Shown: piece after piece, positions 1 to 6,409 of the stretch
How the letters are laid out: every line of letters begins with the position of its first letter
Position numbering within the stretch: position 1 is the first letter of the stretch
Assembly (NCBI GenBank): GCA_964598695.1
Contig: CAZRDB010000135.1
Span: forward strand, 1 to 13,948
Length of the DNA stretch: 13,948 nt
From: CAZRDB01 sp964598695
Lineage (GTDB): Bacteria; Armatimonadota; Zipacnadia; UBA1398
Direction: 5' to 3'
The notes under the pieces: model-generated
Seen by the model: the letters and a program-made list of their open reading frames with translations, nothing else
Database searches by the model: none
What the model was told of the DNA's origin: nothing
Program-made: the position numbers and the translations under genes

Positions 1-20
1 CACTGCCGCTCTCCTTTTTG
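1..20 (-). promoter_or_regulatory. Ribosome binding site and possible GTG start of the next minus-strand gene
   Basis: Read on the minus strand, the last bases of the window are AAAAAGGAGAGCGGCA followed by GTG at positions 3-1. A strong AAGGAG sits 7 bases before this GTG. This is how a new gene would begin about 45 bases after the stop of the Gfo/Idh/MocA gene. Only the start codon would be inside the window, so no product can be named. The call rests on the Shine-Dalgarno spacing alone. Confidence 0.4.
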
Positions 21-47
21 CACCCTCAACTATTTCAGAAGGACTCA

Positions 48-1043
48 TTAGTCGTCGAAGACGACGCGCTCCGGTCGGCCGGACTCGCCCGAGCGCCACG
101 CGGCCTCGGTGAGCTGGATGGTGCGGAGCCCGGCGATGGCGGGCGCGAGGTTCTCGGCCTCGCCCAGGATCGCCGCGATCCAGTTGGTGTCGGGGTCACT
201 GCCGTGCGGGAGATCGTTGACCTTGTGGGTCTCGCCCTTGGCGTTCTGCTCGTACAGCTCGCCGTTGCGCAGCAGCAGGGCGCCGTTGGCGGCGATCCAG
301 GAGATGTCCTCCCACCAGGCCGGCGCCCGGCCGACGACGCTCAGGGCGCCGAGGGCGCCGTTGGTGAAGCGGATCGAGGCGGCGGTGAGGATGTCGACCT
401 CGGTGCCGACGTTGTCGATGTGGGCGAAGACCTCCTCGGGCACCAGGCCGGAGGTCCAGAGGAGGATGTCGACGAGGTGGCTGCCGGAGTCGTTGAGCTG
501 GCCACCGCCGGAGAGGGCTTTCTCCTGGCGCCACTTGCCCTTCTGCGAGGCCCACCAGTCCTGCGACTGGAAAGCCTGGACGTAGTGGAGGGGCCCGAGC
601 CGGCCGGAATCGAGCGTCCGCTTCACGTAGAGGAAGGCGGGCTGGGTGTGGCGCTGGTACGAGACGGCGAAGGTGCGGCCCGACTCCTCGATTCGCCGGA
701 GCAGCTCCTTGGCATGGTCGACCCGACAGACCATCGGCTTCTCGCAGAGCACGTGGAGCCCTCGGGCGAGCGACTCCATCGCCTGCTCGAAGTGGAGGGT
801 GTGCGGCGTGTGGATCTGGACGGCGTCGAGGTCCTCACCCTCGAGCATCGCGCGCCAGTCCTCGTAGACGGCGCAGGCGGCGGCGCCCGGGTTGCGCTCG
901 ACCATCGCGGCGATCATCTCGGGGTTGGTGTCGCAGAGCGCCACCACCTCGGCGTAGGGGTTGTCGGCCAGCCGCCGAAAGTGCCCGCGGGCGATCCCGC
1001 CCGCCCCGATGAACCCGATCCGCAGCACCGCTTCCCGCGCCAT
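48..1043 (-). CDS. Gfo/Idh/MocA family NAD(P)-dependent oxidoreductase
   Basis: A 331-residue cytoplasmic dehydrogenase of the Gfo/Idh/MocA family, which oxidises or reduces sugars, inositols and related polyols with NAD(P). The N-terminal Rossmann fold shows GFIGAGGIA at residues 10-18. The family catalytic motif is CEKP at 100-103, with Lys102. The C-terminal domain carries GGGQLNDSGSHLVD at 179-192, where His189 matches the usual catalytic histidine. The reading frame stays open upstream to 1355, but the ATG at 1043 is chosen because it has GGGAGG about 10 bases before it and because the Rossmann strand begins directly after it; the upstream extension is low-complexity Arg/Pro. The gene ends in tandem stops, TAA TGA. 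It is divergent from the plus-strand secreted-protein operon. Substrate cannot be read from the sequence. No signal peptide is seen, although many relatives in Planctomycetota carry one. Family certain, substrate unknown. Confidence 0.93.
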   Translation of the reverse strand: MAREAVLRIGFIGAGGIARGHFRRLADNPYAEVVALCDTNPEMIAAMVERNPGAAACAVYEDWRAMLEGEDLDAVQIHTPHTLHFEQAMESLARGLHVLCEKPMVCRVDHAKELLRRIEESGRTFAVSYQRHTQPAFLYVKRTLDSGRLGPLHYVQAFQSQDWWASQKGKWRQEKALSGGGQLNDSGSHLVDILLWTSGLVPEEVFAHIDNVGTEVDILTAASIRFTNGALGALSVVGRAPAWWEDISWIAANGALLLRNGELYEQNAKGETHKVNDLPHGSDPDTNWIAAILGEAENLAPAIAGLRTIQLTEAAWRSGESGRPERVVFDD

Positions 1044-1234
1044 GGTCGCCGCTCCCTCCCCGATCGGCGTCCCGCCCCGGCCTCCACGGGCTGTATTGCC
1101 CCTCGCGGTCGAGAGGACCTGCCCGCCGTCGGCGCGAAACGAACCCGCGGCCCAGGCGTCCACAGAGAGGGGCCGGGGAGACCCCTCGCGGGAGGGGCAG
1201 TGCTCCAGCGACACGCTGGCAAGGAGGAGTTCTT
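1044..1234. other. Divergent intergenic region, 191 bp, with short repeats
   Basis: This gap separates the divergently transcribed oxidoreductase and secreted-protein genes, so both promoters should lie here. I could not find a convincing -35/-10 pair in either direction. CCCCTCGCGG occurs at 1099-1108 and again at 1182-1191, 83 bases apart. GAGGGG arms at 1167-1172 and 1192-1197 flank the second CCCCTC, so two mutually exclusive hairpins are possible in the leader of the plus-strand gene. Confidence 0.5.
1182..1197 (+). repeat. Leader hairpin CCCCTC-GCGG-GAGGGG
   Basis: A perfect 6-bp inverted repeat with a 4-base loop, 37 bases before the GTG start of the NTF2-like gene. An alternative partner, GAGGGG at 1167-1172, could pair with the same CCCCTC arm. 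There is no T-run, so it is not a normal intrinsic terminator. A role in leader RNA folding or regulator binding is possible but unproven. Confidence 0.35.
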
Positions 1235-2128
1235 GTGAAACGGTATTCGGGAGTTGCGCTGCTGCTGGGCGTTCTGCTCTGTTCGGTGGCCGCGTGGGCA
1301 CAGGCGACGGAGCCGACGGAGGCGGAAGCCGACGGGGAGAGCGCCGTCCTCGCAAAGGCTGTGAACGGGTTCTTCGAGTGCGCCCAGCGCCAAGACGCGG
1401 CCGGGCTGACCCAGGCGATCGCGCCGGAGGCCCAGATCCTCCTCGCGTACCAGGGCGAGCAGTTCCTGAGCCGCGAGGACTTCGTGACCTTCGCCACCTC
1501 GGAGAGCATCGCCACCCTCACGGTCTCCGACCTCGAGTGCCGGGTCCTCGCGGGCCTCGGGTTCGCCTACGGCAAGATGTCGATGCCGGGCTTCGTCGAC
1601 GGCTTCTTCTACGGCGTCTTCACCAAGAGCGGCGACTCGTGGGTTGTCTCGCTCCTGACGATCGACCCGATGTCGGCGTTCGTGGCCGAGTCGGAGGTCA
1701 CCGAGATCGAGGGCCTCGTCAAGGCCTTTGGCGAGGAGGCGGCGGAGGGCGCGAAGCAGGGCTCGCTCCAGCCGGTCAAGGACCGCATCGATGCCGAGCA
1801 TGCCGTTCTCCTGGTCAGCGTCGGCCAGATGCTCATGCCCCCGGCGATCGGCCGTGACGCCGTCCTGACCATGCTCGGCATGGCCGAGTCGCAGATGTCG
1901 CAGATGCCCGCCAACGCGCAGCTTCCGATCCTGCCCACCGCCGGCGAGGATGTCCCCTACCCTCACGGGATGTATGTGGGCAACAACCTCGTCGTCGTCT
2001 GGGCCGAGCCGACGGTCTCGATGACCCCGGGCAGCGAGACGCCGGTCTGCTCGGCGCTCATGGGCCGCATCGTCGGCGGCGAGCTGAAGATCATCGGCAT
2101 GGCCGTCAGCGTCGATCTCGCGATGTAG
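1235..2128 (+). CDS. Secreted protein with one, possibly two, NTF2/SnoaL-like domains
   Basis: A 297-residue exported protein of unknown function. The GTG start is preceded by AAGGAGGAG with 5 bases of spacing, which is as strong as ribosome sites get here. Residues 1-24 form a Sec signal peptide: MKR, a hydrophobic core, then AWAQA with signal peptidase I sites after Ala22 or Ala24. Residues 37-150 resemble the NTF2/SnoaL cone fold: a helical start (AVLAKAVNGFFECAQRQD), a 'dose' segment, FGFAYGKM-like strands, and a closing FTKSGDSWVVSLLTID strand pair. Residues 155-297 may repeat the same fold in degenerate form, ending in VGGELKIIGMAVSVDL. No catalytic residues can be identified. It heads a plus-strand run with two lipoproteins and a zinc-ribbon protein. 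The domain call is from pattern, not from a search; the second domain is the weaker part. Confidence 0.8.
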   Translation: MKRYSGVALLLGVLLCSVAAWAQATEPTEAEADGESAVLAKAVNGFFECAQRQDAAGLTQAIAPEAQILLAYQGEQFLSREDFVTFATSESIATLTVSDLECRVLAGLGFAYGKMSMPGFVDGFFYGVFTKSGDSWVVSLLTIDPMSAFVAESEVTEIEGLVKAFGEEAAEGAKQGSLQPVKDRIDAEHAVLLVSVGQMLMPPAIGRDAVLTMLGMAESQMSQMPANAQLPILPTAGEDVPYPHGMYVGNNLVVVWAEPTVSMTPGSETPVCSALMGRIVGGELKIIGMAVSVDLAM

Positions 2129-2157
2129 TCAGGCGAACTTCCTGTCTCGCAGGTCCC

Positions 2158-2199
2158 GGGAGGGGTCAAGGAGCCTTGAGGGGCTCGCTGGCCCCTCCC
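2158..2199 (+). repeat. Structured spacer with competing stem-loops
   Basis: GGGAGGGG at 2158-2165 is perfectly complementary to CCCCTCCC at 2192-2199. Between them TCAAG-GAGC-CTTGA (2166-2179) forms its own hairpin. A second arm, GAGGGGC at 2178-2184, can instead pair with GCCCCTC at 2191-2197. No run of T follows, so this is either a Rho-type or processed 3' end of the upstream gene, or a folded leader for the lipoprotein gene that starts at 2229. Confidence 0.45.
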
Positions 2200-2228
2200 A
2201 TTCCATCTGTGCTCCGAGGAGGCCCGCC

Positions 2229-2798
2229 ATGAGAACCAACGCCTGGTTGGTAGTGCTTGTGCTCATCGCCGCCCTGCTGGCGCTCGGCTGCCAGAAGACC
2301 GAGCCCGCCGCCCCGTCCGCTCCGTCCACGGCCGGGAAGCCATCCGCCACTGCGGCGGCCAAGCCGCCGGCGCCGCCCACGACGGGCATGAGCGCGCCGA
2401 CCCAGTCCGAGAGCGCGGCGGCCGAGAGCACGCCCGCGAAGCCGGCCGCCACGGGCGAGATCGTGTGGCTGCCCTACGAGAAGGCGCTCGAGAAGGCGCG
2501 AGCCGAGAACAAGCTGGTCATGGTCGACTTCACCGCGGAGTGGTGCGGCTGGTGCAAGAAGCTGGAGTCCGAGGTCTACACGCAGCCGTCGGTCCGGGCC
2601 AAGATCGACCAGTTCGTGCCGGTGATGGTGGACGTCGACAAGCAGAAGGACCTCGCGGAGCAGTACAACGTGGAGGGCATGCCCTACATCGCCATCGTCG
2701 ATGCCGACGGCAACCTGCTGGCCGACCAGAACGGCTACTGCGAGGCTCCCCAGTTCGAGGCGTTCCTCGACAAGGGACTCGCCGCGAAGAAGAAGTAG
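2229..2798 (+). CDS. Thioredoxin-fold lipoprotein with CGWC active site
   Basis: A 189-residue envelope-anchored thiol-disulfide protein of the thioredoxin_7/DsbD-gamma-like type. Start ATG at 2229 has GAGGAGG six bases upstream. Residues 1-20 are a hydrophobic signal ending in LALGC, so Cys21 is the lipidated residue. Residues 22-76 are an Ala/Pro/Lys/Ser-rich tether. The thioredoxin fold follows: WLPYEKALEKA helix, the VMVDF strand, AEWCGWCKK with redox Cys106 and Cys109, and the cis-proline segment EGMPYIAIVD. The WCxWCK signature is the one seen in proteins that reduce or relay electrons to envelope partners. The protein ends in a Lys-rich tail. The partner is unknown. A clearly related gene lacking CxxC follows 86 bases downstream, so the pair probably arose by duplication. 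Confidence 0.9.
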   Translation: MRTNAWLVVLVLIAALLALGCQKTEPAAPSAPSTAGKPSATAAAKPPAPPTTGMSAPTQSESAAAESTPAKPAATGEIVWLPYEKALEKARAENKLVMVDFTAEWCGWCKKLESEVYTQPSVRAKIDQFVPVMVDVDKQKDLAEQYNVEGMPYIAIVDADGNLLADQNGYCEAPQFEAFLDKGLAAKKK

Positions 2799-2822
2799 GC
2801 GTGAGACCGTCCGACACCTCTC

Positions 2823-2861
2823 ACGAAGCCGCGGCCGGCCCCCTCCGGACCGCGGCTTCGT
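2823..2861 (+). terminator. Strong GC hairpin between the two thioredoxin-fold lipoproteins
   Basis: A perfect 12-bp stem pairs ACGAAGCCGCGG (2823-2834) with CCGCGGCTTCGT (2850-2861), and an inner CCGG/CCGG (2835-2838 with 2845-2848) extends it over a one-base bulge, leaving a 6-base loop. It begins 24 bases after the upstream stop. Only CGTTCCC follows, not a T-run, so it may be a weak terminator, an attenuator that lowers expression of the downstream genes, or a 3'-end stabiliser. The pairing is certain; the function is inferred. Confidence 0.55.
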
Positions 2862-2884
2862 CGTTCCCGACAGGAGGCAGCCCG

Positions 2885-3580
2885 GTGCGTCTGGGGCCCC
2901 GTGATCGCCGCGCGCGGCCGGCCGGGTCGGCGCCGATCGTCCTGGCCTGCTGCGGCCTGCTCCTGGCGGCCGCCGTGCTGGTGGTCGGCTGCCCCCGCAA
3001 GGGCCGCACGGCCGGCGGGGAGTCGACCGCGGCGAGCGAGTCCACCCCGCCACGGGGCCGCGGCGCGGCCAAGCCTCCCTCGACGACCGCGAAGCCGGCC
3101 GCCACGCCCTCCGCTCCCGCGCGAGCCAAGCCGAGTCAGGCCGGCGCCAAGCCCTCGGGGCAGGCGGGCGCTGCGGTCCCGGCGACGGGGATCGCGTGGG
3201 TCACGGGCCTCGACCAGGCGCTGGCGACGGCGAAGCAGGACGACAAGCCCGTCCTCGTGGTGTGCGTCTACCGCGATATGGGCGGCTCGACGGCTCTGCG
3301 GGGCGAGGCGTTCCTCGACGCCGCCGTGCGAGAGCTGTGCCCCGAGTTCGTCTGTGTCCAGCTCGACGTCGAGAAGGACCCGGCGGGCGCAGAGCGGCTC
3401 GGGGTGCGGGCGGCGCCCACCGTCTACGTGCTCTCACCGGGGGGAGCGGTGCTCCACAAGACGCAGGGCTACGGAGGCCCGGCGGGGCTTGCGGCGGCCC
3501 TGCGCCAGGGTCTCCGAGCGTTCCGTGCCGGCGCGGCGGGCGCGCCGGCGGCAGGCCAAGGCGGGGTCGGTCGCGAATAG
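2885..3580 (+). CDS. Thioredoxin-fold lipoprotein lacking the CxxC motif
   Basis: A 231-residue lipoprotein paralogous to its upstream neighbour. The frame is open back to 2465 inside the previous gene, but GTG at 2885 is preferred: AGGAGG lies 7 bases upstream, and it directly precedes an Arg-rich N-region, a hydrophobic core and the lipobox VVGC with Cys36. A long Lys/Pro/Ala/Ser tether spans about residues 37-100. The C-terminal fold aligns segment by segment with the neighbour: TGIAWVTGLDQALATAK matches TGEIVWLPYEKALEKAR, and GVRAAPTVYVLSPGG keeps the cis-proline. At the active site, however, CGWC is replaced by about MGGS within YRDMGGSTAL. It therefore cannot act as a dithiol oxidoreductase and may be a binding or scaffolding version. 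The Gly/Ala-rich C-terminus after about residue 210 looks disordered. Confidence 0.85.
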   Translation: MRLGPRDRRARPAGSAPIVLACCGLLLAAAVLVVGCPRKGRTAGGESTAASESTPPRGRGAAKPPSTTAKPAATPSAPARAKPSQAGAKPSGQAGAAVPATGIAWVTGLDQALATAKQDDKPVLVVCVYRDMGGSTALRGEAFLDAAVRELCPEFVCVQLDVEKDPAGAERLGVRAAPTVYVLSPGGAVLHKTQGYGGPAGLAAALRQGLRAFRAGAAGAPAAGQGGVGRE

Positions 3581-3615
3581 GCCGACGCTACCCGTGAGAG
3601 GGGCGTGAGACCCAC

Positions 3616-4329
3616 TTGGGCGAGGACCTCACCAGACTGGCCGCACTGCAGCGCCACGACAGCCGGATCGGTGCGCTCGAGCAGTCGTTGCGCGATCTCG
3701 ACGACGGCACGGAGCTGGCGCGGAAGATCCAAGCGGCACTCCGCAAGCTCGCGTCGCTCCAGGAGGCCCAACGCCAGAAGGAGGCCGACACGAAGGCGGC
3801 CGAGCTGGCGACGTGGCGGATCGAGGAGCGGGCGAAGGCCGAGTCGGGCCGCCTCGAGCGCGGCGAGACGCGGGGCCACAAGGAGGTCCAAGAGGCGCAG
3901 GCCCACCTCGAGAACCTGGCCTCGCAGCGGCGCCGATCGGACGACTCCGTCCTGGAGGCCATGGGCGAGGTGGAGCGGCTCACGTCGGAGATCGCGGAAC
4001 TCGAGGGCAAGGTCGCCAAGGCGAAGAGCCGTCTCACCCGGGTGCGCGAGACCCACAAGCTCGAGACGGCGCGGCTGGAGCAGGAACTCGCCGAGGCTCG
4101 GGAGGCCCGTGGGCCGGTCGCGGCCGAGGTCCCGCCCGCCCTGTTGCGCCAGTACGACGCGATCCGCAAGCGCCAGGGCGTCGAGGGGCTCGTCTTCCTC
4201 ACGGAGCCGGTCTGCCCCGCCTGTCTCACCTCGATCTCGGCGCAGCAGTTCGACCGCCTGGCGCTGGCGAGCCAGGTCATGCTCTGCGAGAACTGCGGCC
4301 GGATCCTCTACCGCAACGACAGCGAGTAG
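3616..4329 (+). CDS. Coiled-coil protein with C-terminal C4 zinc ribbon
   Basis: A 237-residue cytoplasmic protein of the widespread zf-RING_7/CT398-like family (known only as a predicted nucleic-acid-binding or adaptor protein; a chlamydial member works with type III secretion and flagellar parts). Residues 5-175 are almost entirely heptad-rich helix with many Glu, Lys, Arg and Ala, typical of a long antiparallel coiled coil. The C-terminus holds CPAC at 200-203 and CENC at 224-227, the four zinc ligands. The start is TTG at 3616: an in-frame TGA at 3595 excludes any earlier start and the next residues MGEDLTRLAALQ fit the family N-terminus. The ribosome site is weak (GAGAGGGG, 12 bases away). 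It follows the lipoprotein gene by 35 bases, so it is probably co-transcribed. Its stop faces the stop of the minus-strand hydrolase across 9 bases. Confidence 0.88.
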   Translation: MGEDLTRLAALQRHDSRIGALEQSLRDLDDGTELARKIQAALRKLASLQEAQRQKEADTKAAELATWRIEERAKAESGRLERGETRGHKEVQEAQAHLENLASQRRRSDDSVLEAMGEVERLTSEIAELEGKVAKAKSRLTRVRETHKLETARLEQELAEAREARGPVAAEVPPALLRQYDAIRKRQGVEGLVFLTEPVCPACLTSISAQQFDRLALASQVMLCENCGRILYRNDSE

Positions 4330-4338
4330 CGCCCGGGC
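4330..4338. other. Nine-base gap between convergent stop codons
   Basis: The plus-strand TAG (4327-4329) and the minus-strand TAG (read from CTA, 4339-4341) are separated by C plus the palindrome GCCCGGGC. There is no room for a conventional terminator, so transcripts from the two sides probably run into each other or end by Rho. Confidence 0.6.
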
Positions 4339-6381
4339 CTACCGGAACCACTCCGCCAGCTCCTCGCCGCTCGGGCGCCCGGCGCGCAGGGGCCACCGCG
4401 CGCGGGTCGCGGTCTCCATCGTGGGAGCGGCGTTCCAGAGCATCACGCGCTCCGGCCCCGCCTCGGCGAGCGCGGTTGCGAGGTCGCCGGCCTGGCGGAG
4501 GAGGGGGATCGGCAGCGCGCGGAGGAACGCCCCGTCGTCTCCTCGGTCGAACCCCGCCAGATCGGCCGCGGCCGACCACTCCCGCGGCAGGTAGGGCAAC
4601 GCGAGCGTGGTCCAGAGGCCGCCGGCCCCCAGGCCCACCACCCCGATTTCCTGCCGCTCCGCCCGCGAGCCACCCAGGTAGGCGGAGGCGGTCAGGATGT
4701 CCTGGACGCGCTCGGCCGCGTCGACCCGGTTGTAGGTCGTGAAGTACTCGGTCCCGGCGGCCCGTTCGGCACGACCCGCCGGCGCCTCAGCCTCCCCCAC
4801 CCCGAACGGGTCGATCGCGAGCACGGCGCGCCCCTCGCGCAGCAGCGCGCGGGCGAGCGCCCCGGGGCCGCTCCCATCGCCGTCGAGGAAGGTACGCTTG
4901 CCCTGGTCGCTCACGAGCAGGACGGCGCCGGTCGCCGGGGCGTCGGACGGCTCGAACCAGACGGCCGGGATCGCGTCGCCCACCCCCGCGCGGCCGATGG
5001 TGTGGCATCGGGCGGTCCACGTGGGCGCCCCCTGCCGCCCACACTCGCGCACCACGAGGCGCTCGGGGGCCGGTCGCTCGACCTGCAGGGCGTGGTCGTA
5101 GGCCGGGCGGAGGGACCGTGCGGTCTCCCGCCGCTCATCGGGTGACGGTGCGAGCAGGCCCTCGACCAGGCGCCGCTTGCCGGCCACGAGCGACTCGGTC
5201 AGGCCCGCGAGATCGGCGGTGTCGGCGGGGGGCTGGCGGTCGGTCCACAGGCGGAGCGCCTCGTCGGGCTCGGGCTCGAACGGGGCCTCCTCACCGCCGG
5301 CCGGGTCGGGCGTGCCGAAGAACGCTTCGTGGAAGAACCGGTACGCGTGCTGCCGGCTGGCCCGGTTGTAGTTGTGCCCGGCCTCCTCCCGCGCCCAGCG
5401 GACCCCCTCGGGCTCGCCGTAGAGCGAGTAGATCGACCGGACCATCGGTCCCTCGACGGTCGGTGTGTCGGCGCTCCAGTCGCCGGTGCAGGAGATCAGG
5501 AGCACCGGCTTGGGGGCCATGATCGAGATCAGCTCCGGGTTGAAGGTCCCGACCCGCAGCGAGGGCGGGTTCTCGCAGATGCAGCCGCCCTGGAAGTGGG
5601 CCGAGACCATGTTCACGGGGGCCGCGGCGGCGATGCGGGGGTCGACGGCGGCGAGGAGGAAGGTCTGGGTCCCCCCGCCGCTCGCCCCCGTGACGCCGAT
5701 GCGCGTGGGGTCAACATCGGGGAGCGAGCAGAGGAAGTCGACGGCCCGCACGCTGTTGAGGGTCTGCAGGCCCGCGGCGCTGACGCCCCAAAGGGCGAGG
5801 CGCGGGTCGTCCCACGCGTGGGGGAGCCGATCGGAATCGAGGAACCCGACCATGTCGTAGGAGAACGCCACGATGCCCCGCCGGGCGAGGCCGATCGCGC
5901 GGCCGGGCGCCGAGCACTCCTCGGAGTGCTCGATCCGGCCGCGCGTCCAGTGGCCATGGGGGCACAGGACCGCCGGGTGCGGACCGGGCGTGCCGAGAGG
6001 CCGGTAGAGGTTGCCGGTCACGTACAGGCCGGGCCGGCTGGCGAAGAGCACCTTCTCGACCGTGTAGCCGTCGCGCTCCACACGCCCGAACACCTCGGCG
6101 GCGACCGGCGCGGGCTGGGGCATGGGCCACAGTCCACAGGAGACGCGCGCCTGGTCACGCAGCCAGGCCCGGCGCGCCTGCCACTGCCCGAGGTCCGCGT
6201 AGGGGGGCAGGGAGTAGGTCGCGTTGAGGTTGCGGATCTCGCTCCAGCGGGCGTCCGCCGACGGGGCGGCGCCTTCGAGACAGCGTAGCTCGGCCACGGC
6301 GGCACTCCCCTGCAGGCACGGCAGAACGGACACCAAGCACAGCATGGCCAGGCGGGCGCCCGGCGATCGGCGACTCAACAT
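4339..6381 (-). CDS. Secreted tandem alpha/beta hydrolase, acetyl-xylan-esterase-like
   Basis: A 680-residue exported protein. The frame is open to 6528, but ATG at 6381 is chosen because GGGGAGGAG lies 5-6 bases upstream and the next residues form a signal peptide (MLSRRSPGARLAMLCLVSVLPCLQGSAAVA). Domain 1, about 60-360, is an alpha/beta hydrolase of the AXE1-like group common in polysaccharide-degrading bacteria: an HGHW oxyanion region at 142-145, nucleophile elbow TGASGGG with Ser234, an acid in TGDWSAD (Asp301 or Asp305), and EAGHNYN with His336. Domain 2, about 440-680, has the same fold order (VLLVSDQGK, AVLAIDPFGVGEA) but its elbow reads GLGAGG, with Gly585 where Ser should be, and no late catalytic His is seen. 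It is likely to deacylate a carbohydrate ester outside the cytoplasm; the exact substrate is not determined. It lies 28 bases after the aldo/keto reductase stop, so the two are probably one operon. Confidence 0.85.
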   Translation of the reverse strand: MLSRRSPGARLAMLCLVSVLPCLQGSAAVAELRCLEGAAPSADARWSEIRNLNATYSLPPYADLGQWQARRAWLRDQARVSCGLWPMPQPAPVAAEVFGRVERDGYTVEKVLFASRPGLYVTGNLYRPLGTPGPHPAVLCPHGHWTRGRIEHSEECSAPGRAIGLARRGIVAFSYDMVGFLDSDRLPHAWDDPRLALWGVSAAGLQTLNSVRAVDFLCSLPDVDPTRIGVTGASGGGTQTFLLAAVDPRIAAAAPVNMVSAHFQGGCICENPPSLRVGTFNPELISIMAPKPVLLISCTGDWSADTPTVEGPMVRSIYSLYGEPEGVRWAREEAGHNYNRASRQHAYRFFHEAFFGTPDPAGGEEAPFEPEPDEALRLWTDRQPPADTADLAGLTESLVAGKRRLVEGLLAPSPDERRETARSLRPAYDHALQVERPAPERLVVRECGRQGAPTWTARCHTIGRAGVGDAIPAVWFEPSDAPATGAVLLVSDQGKRTFLDGDGSGPGALARALLREGRAVLAIDPFGVGEAEAPAGRAERAAGTEYFTTYNRVDAAERVQDILTASAYLGGSRAERQEIGVVGLGAGGLWTTLALPYLPREWSAAADLAGFDRGDDGAFLRALPIPLLRQAGDLATALAEAGPERVMLWNAAPTMETATRARWPLRAGRPSGEELAEWFR

Positions 6382-6409
6382 GCGTGCTCCTCCCCGGCCC
6401 CGTCGTCGC

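Noticed and set aside
1091..1124. TTGCCC at 1096-1101 as a -35 box for the NTF2-like gene
   Set aside because: Nothing resembling a -10 box occurs 15-19 bases downstream.
18..1238. Plus-strand open frame of 406 codons opposite the oxidoreductase
   Set aside because: It is the antisense shadow of a clear Gfo/Idh/MocA gene, with Val/Gly/Asp/Glu-rich low-complexity sequence and no family features.
2465..2884. N-terminal extension of the CxxC-less lipoprotein back into the previous gene
   Set aside because: It would overlap the real thioredoxin-fold gene out of frame and bury the signal peptide; GTG at 2885 has a good ribosome site and correct lipoprotein layout.
4331..4338. GCCCGGGC between convergent stops as a bidirectional terminator
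   Set aside because: An 8-bp palindrome with no loop and no flanking A/T tracts cannot form a conventional terminator hairpin.
5329..6288. Plus-strand open frame of 319 codons inside the hydrolase region
   Set aside because: Antisense to the signal peptide and catalytic domain of a convincing secreted hydrolase; no motif of its own.
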